Shown in pieces: positions 26,301 to 34,292 of a stretch of 64,000 nucleotides of DNA. This DNA comes from VBOC01 sp964512655. GTDB lineage: Bacteria > Bacteroidota > Ignavibacteria > UBA10030 > SZUA-254. Every line of letters begins with the position of its first letter. The first letter of the stretch is position 1. Below the pieces are notes generated by a model that saw only the letters and a program-made list of their open reading frames with translations, did not search any database and had not been told where the DNA came from. The position numbers and the translations under genes were made by a program. The stretch spans positions 1 through 64,000 of the forward strand of contig CAZEJT010000003.1 of the NCBI GenBank assembly GCA_964512655.1, read 5' to 3'.

Positions 26301-26767
26301 TGAGAGCCGAACGGTTTTCGACCACATCTGACCGCATCTATACGCTGACGTACACGGTGACCGATGGCTCGGGCCGCACGTCGACATGCTCAGGCACTGT
26401 GAGAGTGCCGCTCAGCAAGAAGGGGGTCTCAGCATTCGGTCCCTCGGCCGAGGCAAACCCGGTCCCCGGAGAAACATTCCTTGGCCAGAACCATCCAAAC
26501 CCGTTCAATCCGACGACCGAGATCGTCTTCGCGCTGAGTGTTCCGTCGATCGTGAGCCTCAGAGTGTTTAACGTCCTCGGCCAGGAAGTCGCGCTCCTGC
26601 TGAACAGGCAGTCGTTAGATGAAGGATATCAGAGCGTCGGGTTCGATGCAGGCTCTCTGCCGAGCGGAGTCTACTTCTACCGCCTCCAGGCGATTCCTCT
26701 CTCCGACGGCGCGGGCGGGCACGCCGGCGGCATCGTCCAGACGAAGAGGATGATCCTCATGAGATAA
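23321..26767 (+). CDS. Giant secreted protein with BNR-like, HYR and T9SS sorting domains
   Basis: A 1148-residue exported protein. Signal peptide 'MKNNILSIPRRIVLPGILIMALLTPGALYAQ'; a large N-terminal half (about 100-540) with repeated sialidase-like 'FRSDNNGGTW', 'TRSTDNGNTFGPS' and 'RQSTNGGSAW' motifs typical of beta-propellers; a middle with a CARDB-like beta domain and a possible beta-sandwich; a Cys-rich HYR-like domain ('TCPGNINVSNDPGRCGAVVNY') followed by further beta domains; and a type A T9SS tail ('GQNHPNPFNPTTEIVFAL' and 'LPSGVYFYRL'). Probably a surface adhesin or glycan-binding protein; no catalytic site is evident. The start at 23321 fits the signal peptide and a GGAAAGGA site. 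Confidence 0.85.
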   Translation: MKNNILSIPRRIVLPGILIMALLTPGALYAQADSARYHLWLDDAQFAKLSSAAQNLLIAKFGPKLRRDGKGNLIAPGGSTGSGTGAGFGTGPAGQIVKGSGLFGAMTAIPNNLVNNAAADATAQDTQSETTIVLGSGSNIISGFNDSGSHVGGVNKFTGFSTSASAGSSWTDGGTLPNDTSGDAGDPVLSRNATTGRVYFSTLAFSGTGLQMFRSDNNGGTWMPPVNCAPGMTGQQDKDWNTVDNFGGSGNGNVYVVWRAFSSGATDGIRFTRSTDNGNTFGPSTGLLIAGPGAYNVQGANVVVGTDHSVYVFWLDQSAGSGTPNIVKLAKSTDQGLSFGAATTVGTLIGTGVNGDLLLPAGFRSNSFAQAAVNPASGNLYIVYNDVTAAGDHGNIYLRQSTNGGSAWSAATQVNTDSTTRSQYMPALAVKPDGSGLSVTWYDNRDDPADRNLARWGATAAISGSTLTFGPNFRISPVYPPVFGVDPVVNSTYMGDYDQMTADNSLYYTTWGDNRDNSIAGPSRKNANVRFASYAQAGPGAILDFSSALVSGGNGNGQIDSNECNQLAVTVKDNGGAAATGVTGTLSTSTPGVLISNATQAYPDLNPGSKGSNSAPFQVVTTSVPCGTPINFTLSMSYAGGSDVINFTISAGGSGYAISSSTGTIVPGTTDIGNHCDDCVTAVSLPFPVKLYNSTFTTVNLGSNGNAQFSSTSTEYSNVCLPVGTFNNAIFAHWDDLMTSIRPGDGIFTSVSGVSPGRIFNIEWRSTHYPGTGSAHFELRLHENSSQFEVVYDTITGGGNSATVGAQMATGASFSQYACNTIGSISQGLMLTFALPPCLDGGGPCNPCTLTCPGNINVSNDPGRCGAVVNYPAPTTSGGCGAVTCVPPSGSFFSVGTTQVNCSSASGQSCSFSVTVADTQQPGCSITVSPAVLTPNNHKLVNVSVKVVSTDNCPVTCALTSITSSEADSGLAKNDIPKDIQGASYGTCDTLVQLRAERFSTTSDRIYTLTYTVTDGSGRTSTCSGTVRVPLSKKGVSAFGPSAEANPVPGETFLGQNHPNPFNPTTEIVFALSVPSIVSLRVFNVLGQEVALLLNRQSLDEGYQSVGFDAGSLPSGVYFYRLQAIPLSDGAGGHAGGIVQTKRMILMR

Positions 26768-26813
26768 CGGGTCTGCGGTATCGATCTACCCGATTCGGAG
26801 GTGATCTCAGCCG

Positions 26814-26842
26814 TTGATATTCTGCGGGAATCTGGCTATCTT
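26814..26842 (+). promoter_or_regulatory. Sigma70-type promoter of the LD-carboxypeptidase gene
   Basis: TTGATA (26814-26819), 17 bases, TATCTT (26837-26842). The expected transcript start is near 26849, only about five bases before the ATG at 26854, so the mRNA would be nearly leaderless. Confidence 0.65.
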
Positions 26843-26853
26843 TCCGCACTTTT

Positions 26854-27792
26854 ATGAACATCATCAGGCCCAAGGCGCTTCGCCGGGGCGATGTAATCGG
26901 GATCTGTTCCCCTGCCAGCGCCCCCTCCTCCGAAGAATCCCTCTCGCGCGGAATTGCATATCTGGAACGGCTCGGTTATCGCGTTGAGCTCGGGAGAAAC
27001 GCCTTCCGCAAGCGGGGATATCTCGCCGGGACCGATGCACAGCGGGCAGCCGACGTCAATGAACTCTTCGCCAACCGGAACGTAAAGGCGATCATCTCGG
27101 CGCGCGGAGGCTATGGTTCACACCGCATCCTCCCCCTCCTCAAGTACCGCACGATCAGGCAGAATCCAAAGATCCTCGTCGGCTACAGCGACATCACCGC
27201 CCTCCAGCTTGCGCTCATGGCAAGGACCGGACTTGTCACGTTCACGGGACCGATGGTGGCCCCGGACCTTTCTCCCGGGCTGAGCGGAACGGCGGAGGAG
27301 TGGTTCTGGAGATGCCTCACATCGACTCACCCGCTCCCTTCATTGCGCGTGGGAGGGCGCAAGACGCGCCGATCGGGGCGCCGCGTTTCATCAGCTGGGC
27401 GCGTCGTTGGAGGAAATCTCTCCGTTGTGGCCTCATCGGTTGGAACTCCCTATTTCCCGGATCTTTCCGCGCCGATTCTTCTTCTCGAGGAGATCGACGA
27501 GCGCCCGTACAGGATCGACCGGATGCTCCGGCAGATAAAGCTGGCGGGTATCCTTGAACGATCGAAAGGAATCATCCTCGGCGAATTCGTCAACTGCAGA
27601 CCGGAACGTGGCAAGCCCTCGCTCACTCTGCAGCAGGTATTCGCCGATACGTTCGGCGAAGCCTCCGGGCCGGTGATCGAAGGACTCCATTATGGTCATG
27701 TCGACAACCTTCTCATGATGCCGCTCGGGATCCGGGTCGTCCTTGACACCGCCGCGGGTCGAATCAGGTTTGCGGAGGCGGCGGTATCGTAG
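26854..27792 (+). CDS. LD-carboxypeptidase (muramoyltetrapeptide carboxypeptidase, S66)
   Basis: A 312-residue S66 peptidase. The nucleophile Ser lies in 'KILVGYSDITALQLAL' (GYSD), the catalytic Glu in 'LLLEEIDERPYRIDRML' and the His in 'GLHYGHVDN'; 'CSPASAPSSEESL' and 'SARGGYGSHRIL' are also family-typical. It removes the terminal D-Ala from murein tetrapeptides in peptidoglycan recycling and acts in the cytoplasm (no signal peptide). No Shine-Dalgarno is possible with the predicted near-leaderless transcript. Stands alone ahead of purN. Confidence 0.9.
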   Translation: MNIIRPKALRRGDVIGICSPASAPSSEESLSRGIAYLERLGYRVELGRNAFRKRGYLAGTDAQRAADVNELFANRNVKAIISARGGYGSHRILPLLKYRTIRQNPKILVGYSDITALQLALMARTGLVTFTGPMVAPDLSPGLSGTAEEWFWRCLTSTHPLPSLRVGGRKTRRSGRRVSSAGRVVGGNLSVVASSVGTPYFPDLSAPILLLEEIDERPYRIDRMLRQIKLAGILERSKGIILGEFVNCRPERGKPSLTLQQVFADTFGEASGPVIEGLHYGHVDNLLMMPLGIRVVLDTAAGRIRFAEAAVS

Positions 27793-27819
27793 TTTTTTGT
27801 GATATTCCTCTCAGTTTGA

Positions 27820-27848
27820 TTGACAATACTGCGGAATATCCTTAGATT
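27820..27848 (+). promoter_or_regulatory. Sigma70-type promoter of purN-purH
   Basis: TTGACA (27820-27825), 17 bases, TAGATT (27843-27848). The start is predicted near 27855. It overlaps an in-frame TTG at 27848, which therefore cannot be the purN start. Confidence 0.75.
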
Positions 27849-27889
27849 TGACAAAAATCGGCGCTGAGCCGGACCGGGAAAATCAGAAC

Positions 27890-28528
27890 GTGAGGGGTGT
27901 CTTGCGGATAGGGATCCTCGCTTCAGGTAAGGGGTCGAACCTGAAGGCGATTATTGATGCAATCGAATGTGGGAAGGTCTTGAATGCCCGCGTCGGCCTG
28001 GTGATCAGCAATAACTCCGATGCGGGCGCTCTTGAGATCGCTCGGTCGGCGGCGATCCCGGCGGTCCACCTGAGCCGTAAACAGTTCGACTCCGATATCG
28101 ATTTCGAGCAGGCGCTCCTCTTGACGCTGCGGGAGCACGGGATCGGACTCGTCGCGCTGGCCGGATACATGAAAAAGATTGCCCCCTCCATCATCAGGGA
28201 ATTCAGGGACCGCATCATCAATATCCATCCCGCCCTCCTCCCATCCTTCGGCGGACCGGGGATGTACGGCATGTTTGTTCACGAAGCCGTGATACGCAGC
28301 GGCACCCCCATGTCAGGAGCCACCGTGCATGTCGTCGATGAGGAGTACGACCACGGTCGGATCCTGATTCAAAAAACCGTCGCGATCTCGCCGGGCGAGA
28401 CACCCGAATCGCTTGCCGCAAAGATAGCTGTGATCGAACACGAAATATACCCGGAGGCGATCCGGCTTTTCGCGGAAGGAGACATGACCGCAAGCGGGGT
28501 GCATGCAGCCGCCGGACGCGGCGCATGA
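27890..28528 (+). CDS. purN: Phosphoribosylglycinamide formyltransferase
   Basis: A GAR transformylase of about 212 residues. Signatures are 'RIGILASGKGSNLKAII', the active-site 'IINIHPALLPSF' with the catalytic Asn and His, and 'DEEYDHGRIL' with the catalytic Asp. It adds a formyl group from 10-formyl-THF to GAR in de novo purine synthesis. The start is uncertain: GTG at 27890, or TTG at 27902 with GAGG six bases upstream, giving the family-typical MRIGILASG. The stop overlaps the purH start by four bases (ATGA), so the two are coupled. Confidence 0.9.
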   Translation: MRGVLRIGILASGKGSNLKAIIDAIECGKVLNARVGLVISNNSDAGALEIARSAAIPAVHLSRKQFDSDIDFEQALLLTLREHGIGLVALAGYMKKIAPSIIREFRDRIINIHPALLPSFGGPGMYGMFVHEAVIRSGTPMSGATVHVVDEEYDHGRILIQKTVAISPGETPESLAAKIAVIEHEIYPEAIRLFAEGDMTASGVHAAAGRGA

Positions 28529-30078
28529 ATCCAGTCCGGGTCAAACGCGCCCTCATAAGCGTTTCCGACAAAAGCGGCGTGGTCGACTTCGCGCGCGAGT
28601 TGAGCCGCCGCGGGGTTGAGATCATCTCGACGGGAGGAACCCTAAAGGCGCTTCAGGAGGCGGGGATTGCAGCTGGGTCGGTGTCGGAATACACTGGTTT
28701 CCCGGAAATCCTCGACGGCCGCGTCAAGACCCTCCACCCGCGGATCCATGCCGGCCTCCTTGCAGTAACCGAAAACCCTGCGCACCAGAAACAGCTCACC
28801 GAACTTGACATCAGTCCCATCGATCTGGTCGTGGTCAACCTCTATCCGTTTGAGCAGACGGTCACCCGAAACGGCGTGACGCTCGATCAGGCCGTGGAGC
28901 AGATCGACATCGGCGGGCCCACGATCCTCCGCGCGGGGGCAAAGAATTTCAGGTACAAAACCGTCATCGTGAATCCCGCGCGTTACGGGCAGGTCGTCGC
29001 CGAAATGGAGCAACACGACGGATCGACATCGGAAGAGCTCCGGTTCGAGCTCGCCAAAGAGGTATTCTCACACACTTCGCGTTACGACAGCGTCATCTCC
29101 GAGTACCTGAGGCATCGCGGCGCCGGGCCGTCGGCTGAGCAGCTTCCGGAGGCGCTGTCGCTTGCTCTCCCCCGCTCGGGGGATCTCCGATACGGAGAAA
29201 ACCCGCACCAGACCGCCGCTCTCTACGGGAGTTTCAGGGAATACTTTGTTCAGCTTCACGGGAAGGAGCTCTCCTTCAATAACATCGTCGATATCCAGGC
29301 CGCCGCGGAGCTGGCCGAGGAATTCACGGAGCCGACGGTCGTCATCATCAAGCACACCAATCCCTGCGGAGTGGGATCGGGGCAGACGCTCGCGGAGGCA
29401 TACGGGAAAGCCTTCGCGACAGACAACAAGTCGGCATTCGGAGGAATCGTTGCCGTCAACAGGCCCCTTGATCTCGCGGCGGCGCAGATGATCGACAAGG
29501 TATTCACGGAGGTTATTGTCGCGCCCGAATATCCCCCCGATGTGCTTGAGTTCCTGAAGAAAAAACGCGACCGCCGATTGATCCGGCAGGCCGGGAGTCT
29601 CCGTTCCGGCAAATCTCCTTCGATCCGCAGCGTTGCCGGCGGGGTGCTGCTGCAGACGCCCGACGATTTGACGGTCGATCCTTCAAAACTGAAAGTCGTG
29701 ACCAAACGACGCCCGTCATCCGACGAGGAGAGCGGGCTCCAGTTTGCCTGGAGGGTCGCAAAGCATGTGAAATCGAACGCAATCGTCTACGCCCTCGGGG
29801 ACCGGACGATCGGGATCGGGGCGGGACAGATGTCGCGCTTCGATTCCTCCCGGCTCGCCGTCCTGAAGGCGCAGGAGGCCGGCCTCGAACTCAGGAATAC
29901 GGTCGTGGCATCCGACGCCTTCTTCCCATTCGCCGACGGGCTCCTCGAGGCGGTGAAGGCGGGCGCGAGCGCGGTGATCCAGCCGGGGGGTTCCGTCCGC
30001 GACGAGGAAGTGATCAAGGCAGCCGACGAGAACGGGGTGGCGATGATCTTCACCGGCATCAGGCATTTTAAACACTAA
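28525..30078 (+). CDS. purH: Bifunctional AICAR formyltransferase / IMP cyclohydrolase
   Basis: A 517-residue PurH of normal length. The N-terminal IMP cyclohydrolase domain (about 1-200) has 'ALISVSDKSGVVDFAREL', 'STGGT' and 'GRVKTLHPRIHAGLL'; the C-terminal AICAR transformylase domain has 'LRYGENPHQTAALYG', 'IIKHTNPCGVG', 'KSAFGGIVAVNRPLD', 'VVASDAFFPFADGL' and 'AIVYALGDRTIGIGAGQMSR'. It performs the last two steps to IMP. Coupled to purN by ATGA overlap and followed 22 bases later by mreB. Confidence 0.97.
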   Translation: MNPVRVKRALISVSDKSGVVDFARELSRRGVEIISTGGTLKALQEAGIAAGSVSEYTGFPEILDGRVKTLHPRIHAGLLAVTENPAHQKQLTELDISPIDLVVVNLYPFEQTVTRNGVTLDQAVEQIDIGGPTILRAGAKNFRYKTVIVNPARYGQVVAEMEQHDGSTSEELRFELAKEVFSHTSRYDSVISEYLRHRGAGPSAEQLPEALSLALPRSGDLRYGENPHQTAALYGSFREYFVQLHGKELSFNNIVDIQAAAELAEEFTEPTVVIIKHTNPCGVGSGQTLAEAYGKAFATDNKSAFGGIVAVNRPLDLAAAQMIDKVFTEVIVAPEYPPDVLEFLKKKRDRRLIRQAGSLRSGKSPSIRSVAGGVLLQTPDDLTVDPSKLKVVTKRRPSSDEESGLQFAWRVAKHVKSNAIVYALGDRTIGIGAGQMSRFDSSRLAVLKAQEAGLELRNTVVASDAFFPFADGLLEAVKAGASAVIQPGGSVRDEEVIKAADENGVAMIFTGIRHFKH

Positions 30079-30099
30079 CCTTTCACGTATCGGAACACC

Positions 30100-31125
30100 A
30101 TGAGCCTTCTCTCACTCTTTTCCGCCGATCTTGCCATCGACCTTGGAACCGCGAACACCCTGATCCATATGAAGGGGAAAGGGATCGTTCTCAACGAACC
30201 GTCGATCGTCGCATTCGACCGGAACACGAAGAAGATCGTCGCAATCGGAAACGAGGCGCGGGAGATGCTCGGCCGGACGCACAGGGACATCCGCACGATC
30301 CGCCCGATGAGAGACGGGGTGATCGCCGACTTCGAGATCGCCGAAGGAATGCTCCGCGAATTCATCAAGAAAATCCATTCGAACTGGCTGCCGAGCAGGC
30401 GGATCGTTGTGTGCGTTCCGAGCGGCGTGACGGAGGTGGAGAAGCGCGCCGTGCGCGACTCGGCCGAACACGCGGGCGCGAAGGAAGTCCACCTGATCGC
30501 CGAACCGATGGCCGCCGCGATCGGCATCGGCCTCGATGTCGACGCGCCGGCGGGGAACATGATCGTCGATATCGGCGGCGGAACAACCGAGATTGCCGTC
30601 ATCGCACTCTCCGGCATCGTGAACGAAGAGTCGATCCGCATCGCAGGCGACGAGATGAACAACGCGATCATCCAGTTCTTCAAGAAGAATCACAACATCC
30701 TCATCGGCGAGCGGACCGCCGAGGCCATCAAATGCGAAGTGGGATCGGCGATGCCGCTGAAGGAAGAAATCACGATTCAGGTCAAGGGGCGCGACCTCGT
30801 GAACGGCATCCCGAAGACGACCGAAGCAAGCTCGGTCGAGATCCGTGAATCTCTCAACGAGCCCGTCCAGCAGATCGTCGATGCGGTCAAGCTCACGCTG
30901 GAACGGACTCCGCCCGAGCTCTCCGCCGACATCCTCGACCGGGGCATCATGCTCTCGGGGGGCGGTGCGCTGCTGAAGCAGCTCGACGAGCGGCTCCGCC
31001 TTGAGACAAGCCTCCCGGTCTATGTGGCCGAAGACCCCCTCACAGCGGTGGTGCGCGGCACGGGCAAAGCCCTCGAGCACATCAACCACTACTCCAAGGT
31101 CCTGCTGAAGAGCAGGAGGTACTGA
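30100..31125 (+). CDS. mreB: Rod shape-determining protein MreB
   Basis: A 341-residue actin homologue. It opens 'FSADLAIDLGTANTLI' (phosphate 1 loop) and has 'PSGVTEVEKRAVRDSAEHAGA', 'DIGGGTTEIAVIALSGIV' (phosphate 2) and 'LSGGGALLKQLDERL' (adenosine site). MreB filaments under the inner membrane guide lateral cell-wall synthesis. First gene of a compact mreB-mreC-mreD-mrdA-rodA cluster, so the organism is probably rod-shaped. Confidence 0.97.
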   Translation: MSLLSLFSADLAIDLGTANTLIHMKGKGIVLNEPSIVAFDRNTKKIVAIGNEAREMLGRTHRDIRTIRPMRDGVIADFEIAEGMLREFIKKIHSNWLPSRRIVVCVPSGVTEVEKRAVRDSAEHAGAKEVHLIAEPMAAAIGIGLDVDAPAGNMIVDIGGGTTEIAVIALSGIVNEESIRIAGDEMNNAIIQFFKKNHNILIGERTAEAIKCEVGSAMPLKEEITIQVKGRDLVNGIPKTTEASSVEIRESLNEPVQQIVDAVKLTLERTPPELSADILDRGIMLSGGGALLKQLDERLRLETSLPVYVAEDPLTAVVRGTGKALEHINHYSKVLLKSRRY

Positions 31126-31151
31126 GTCGCCCCCCCGGGCCGTAGTTCTCC

Positions 31152-31985
31152 ATGGAGCGACTCTTCAACATACTCCTCTTCTTCAAAGAGTACGTGGTCC
31201 TTGCCGTCCTGATCGTCGCCTCCACCGTCCTCCTCAGCCTGAACGACAACACGCAGATCAGCGCGATCCGTTCGTACACCGTCGGATTCATCGGCTTTAT
31301 TCAGAATGCGCTGACAATCATCCCGAACGTCGTCGAGCTGAAGAAGGAGAACGAGGTCCTCCGCCAGCTCAATGTCAACCTTTCGAATGAAGTGAGCCTC
31401 CTGCGCGAAGCGCGCCTCGAGAATCTCCGCCTGCGGGGGATGGCCGGCCTGAAGGAGCACAGCCCGTTCAAGCTCGTCGCCGGAAACGTGATCGGCAAGA
31501 GCCTCCTGCTGATGCGGAATACGATTACGCTCGACGCAGGCGAACACGACGGCGTCAAACCCGAGATGCCGGTGATCTGCGAATCGGGGCTCGTGGGAAA
31601 GATCATCGCGACGAGCGAACGCTACTCCATCGCCCAGCTCGTGCTGAACAAGGATTTCCGGGCGAGCGCCAAGATCCAGCGGTCGCGCATCGACGGCATC
31701 ATCGCGTGGGACGGCGGTGAACTCCTCCAGCTCAAGAACGTCTCAAAGTCGCAGGACATCAAAGAGGGCGACCTCGTGATCACCTCGGAATACAGCAGCG
31801 TCTTTCCGAGCGAGGTAAAGATCGGCGTCGTCTCGAAACTCCGCGAAAAACCGGGGAGCCTCTTCAAGGACGTGGACGTGACCCCGAGCGTCGATTTCGC
31901 ATCGCTGGAACAGGCGTTCGTGGTGACGTCGGCGCGGGATCCGGAACGCAAAGAGATCGAGAAGAAGGCGGCGCGCGTGAAATGA
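31152..31985 (+). CDS. mreC: Rod shape-determining protein MreC
   Basis: A 277-residue protein with one N-terminal membrane helix ('YVVLAVLIVASTVLLSL', about 14-30), a coiled coil ('VVELKKENEVLRQLNVNLSN', about 60-95) and a periplasmic beta domain ('GVKPEMPVICESGLVGKI', 'EGDLVITSEYSSVFPSEVKIG'). MreC joins MreB to the PBP2-RodA synthase. It ends four bases inside mreD (ATGA), so the two are coupled. Confidence 0.93.
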   Translation: MERLFNILLFFKEYVVLAVLIVASTVLLSLNDNTQISAIRSYTVGFIGFIQNALTIIPNVVELKKENEVLRQLNVNLSNEVSLLREARLENLRLRGMAGLKEHSPFKLVAGNVIGKSLLLMRNTITLDAGEHDGVKPEMPVICESGLVGKIIATSERYSIAQLVLNKDFRASAKIQRSRIDGIIAWDGGELLQLKNVSKSQDIKEGDLVITSEYSSVFPSEVKIGVVSKLREKPGSLFKDVDVTPSVDFASLEQAFVVTSARDPERKEIEKKAARVK

Positions 31986-32470
31986 TCCTCCGGTACTTCC
32001 GCTATGCCTTCTTCTCGGTCATCTTCATCATCGTGCAGACAAAAGTCATGCGGCTCGTAGCCGTGGAAGGGATTACGCCCGATATTCTGACGATCTGGGT
32101 CGTGTACATCGCCCTCAAGGAAGGACAGCTCCCCGCCACCCTCTGGGGCTTCGCCATCGGGCTTCTCTTCGACCTCGGCACGGGAAACTTTGTCGGCCTT
32201 TCGGCCCTCACAAAGACAATCACGGGCTTCTGCTCGGGATATTTCTATAACGAGAACAAGACGTCGATCACGCTGGCGAGCTACAGGTTTCTGTTGATCG
32301 TCCTCCTTGCCTCGGTGGTGCAGAACACCGTCTACTTCATCATCTACGCTCAGGGGAGCGAGCTCGGACTCATGCGGGCCGTCTTCCAGGTGGGCCTTGC
32401 CACGGCGTTCTACACGACCACGTGGACGCTCCTCCCGATGTTCGCCTTTGCCCGTAAATCTCTGAGGTAG
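31982..32470 (+). CDS. mreD: Rod shape-determining protein MreD
   Basis: A 162-residue integral membrane protein with about five hydrophobic segments, including 'YAFFSVIFIIVQTKVM', 'LWGFAIGLLFDLGTG' and 'FLLIVLLASVVQNTVYFII'. Identified mainly by length, topology and position between mreC and the PBP2 gene, plus the MreD-like 'GFAIGLLFDLGTGNFVGLSAL'. It forms part of the elongasome in the inner membrane. Overlaps mreC by four bases; the next gene starts one base after its stop. Confidence 0.88.
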   Translation: MILRYFRYAFFSVIFIIVQTKVMRLVAVEGITPDILTIWVVYIALKEGQLPATLWGFAIGLLFDLGTGNFVGLSALTKTITGFCSGYFYNENKTSITLASYRFLLIVLLASVVQNTVYFIIYAQGSELGLMRAVFQVGLATAFYTTTWTLLPMFAFARKSLR

Positions 32471-32471
32471 C

Positions 32472-34292
32472 ATGGGACCGCCAGACGCCTCGCACCGCAC
32501 AAGCCAGTTCTACCTCCTGGTGGGCATTCTGTTTGTGTTTCTCCTCGGACGCCTCGTCCAGCTCCAGTTCCTCTACCAGGACGTCTACGGCAAGAAGTCG
32601 GAGGAGAACAGCATCCGCCCGATCGCTCACGACCCGATCAGGGGATATCTTTACGACCGCAACGGGGTGCTGCTGGTAGACAACCGCCCCTCGTACACCG
32701 TGACGATCACCCCTGCCGAGTTCCGGAACTCCGCGATCCCATTCCTCTCGCAGATCCTCGGGGTCGACTCGGAGTACATCCAGGAGCGCGTCGAGCGGGG
32801 CAGGATGTATAACCGGTTTGCCCCGTGCAAGGTCAAGCGCGATATCGACTTCCCCACGCTTTCCGCCATCGAAGAAAACAGGGACAAGCTCCCGGGGGTC
32901 GACTACCAGATCGAATCAAAGCGCTACTACCCTACGAAGGCGAAGGCGGCGCATCTCTTCGGGTATGCCAGGGAAATCTCCGACCAGCAGCTGGCCGCAA
33001 AGGGAGACGAATACCGGCTCGGCGATGTGATCGGCGCGACGGGACTCGAAGCGGCATACGAGGAGTACCTCCGCGGCCATAAGGGGTACGAGTTCATCAC
33101 GGTCAATGCGAAAGGACAGATGCTCGGGGCGTACAATGAGGGGAAAAGCGACATCCCCGCGCGGGAAGGCAACGAACTCTACCTCGCAATCGACTGCGGC
33201 GTCCAGGCGCTGGCAGAATCCCTCCTTGCCGACAAGCGCGGAGCGGTGGTGGCGATTGATCCGGATGACGGCGGCGTCATCGCCCTCGCGAGCAAGCCCG
33301 ATTTTGACCTCACGGCGTTCGGCGGAGTCACTCCCCCCGATCTCTGGAACGATCTCAACACCGATTCGTCGAAGCCCCTCTTCAACCGCGCCACCATGAC
33401 GAGATATCCTCCGGGCTCGACGTTCAAAATGGTCCTCGCGGCGGCGGCCCTGACGGAGGGAGTTGTCGACCCCGCCGCGCGGATCACCTGCACCGGTGCG
33501 TACAGGTATGGCACGAGGGTGTTCAAAGACCACGTGGTCCACGGCTCCACAAACATGGTCGAGGCCATTCAACGCTCGTGCAACGTCTACTTCTATGGGC
33601 TTATGCTCAAGACAGGGTTCGACGCGTGGACCCATTACGGCGAGGAGTTCGGGTTTGGGACGCCCACCGGCATCGACATCATGGAAGAAACGTCGGGCCT
33701 TCTCCCCTCGGAAGAATACTTCAACAAGATTTACGGGGAGGGCCGCTGGACGCAGGGCTATCTTGTGAGTCTCGCGATCGGGCAGGGAGAGCTCGGTGTC
33801 TCGCCCGTCCAGATGGCCGCCTATGCCGCCGCCATCGCAAACAAGGGTTATTACCGCACCCCTCATGTGGTCGAGAGAATACGCGACAAGGAAACCGGCG
33901 ATCTTCAGACCGTTCCATTCGCCACGCGGAGGATCGAGCTCTCCGACAGGGTGTGGAACATCATTCGTGACGGAATGTACCGCTGCGTCAACGATGAGGG
34001 CGGCACGGGAACGTCGGCCAGAGTGTCGGGCGTCGCGGTTGCCGGAAAAACCGGAACAGCCCAGAACCCCCACGGGCAGGACCATGCATGGTTCATCGGA
34101 TTTGCGCCGGTCGATCATCCCAGAATTGCGATCTGCGCGCTGGTTGAGAATGCCGGATTCGGCGGCACCGTCTCCGCCCCTATCGCGGGGATGTGCATCG
34201 AGCGCTACCTCTACGGAACCCTGATTCGGAATCAGCCCAAGGCCGGTTCGCTCCTGGCCCAGCAGAGCGGAGGGCGCACGAGTGCTCACTGA
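32472..34292 (+). CDS. mrdA: Penicillin-binding protein 2 (elongasome transpeptidase)
   Basis: A 606-residue class B PBP. One N-terminal membrane segment ('FYLLVGILFVFLLGRLVQL'), a pedestal domain starting 'RPIAHDPIRGYLYDRNGVLLVDN', then the transpeptidase with SxxK ('PGSTFK', about 312-317), SxN ('QRSCNVYFYG', about 368-377) and KTG ('VAGKTGTAQNP', about 520-530). It cross-links peptidoglycan during rod elongation and is activated by MreC. It overlaps rodA by 11 bases. Confidence 0.96.
   Translation: MGPPDASHRTSQFYLLVGILFVFLLGRLVQLQFLYQDVYGKKSEENSIRPIAHDPIRGYLYDRNGVLLVDNRPSYTVTITPAEFRNSAIPFLSQILGVDSEYIQERVERGRMYNRFAPCKVKRDIDFPTLSAIEENRDKLPGVDYQIESKRYYPTKAKAAHLFGYAREISDQQLAAKGDEYRLGDVIGATGLEAAYEEYLRGHKGYEFITVNAKGQMLGAYNEGKSDIPAREGNELYLAIDCGVQALAESLLADKRGAVVAIDPDDGGVIALASKPDFDLTAFGGVTPPDLWNDLNTDSSKPLFNRATMTRYPPGSTFKMVLAAAALTEGVVDPAARITCTGAYRYGTRVFKDHVVHGSTNMVEAIQRSCNVYFYGLMLKTGFDAWTHYGEEFGFGTPTGIDIMEETSGLLPSEEYFNKIYGEGRWTQGYLVSLAIGQGELGVSPVQMAAYAAAIANKGYYRTPHVVERIRDKETGDLQTVPFATRRIELSDRVWNIIRDGMYRCVNDEGGTGTSARVSGVAVAGKTGTAQNPHGQDHAWFIGFAPVDHPRIAICALVENAGFGGTVSAPIAGMCIERYLYGTLIRNQPKAGSLLAQQSGGRTSAH

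Noticed and set aside
27848..27889. Upstream TTG start for purN
   Set aside because: It overlaps the last base of a TTGACA-N17-TAGATT promoter, so it would not be in the transcript.
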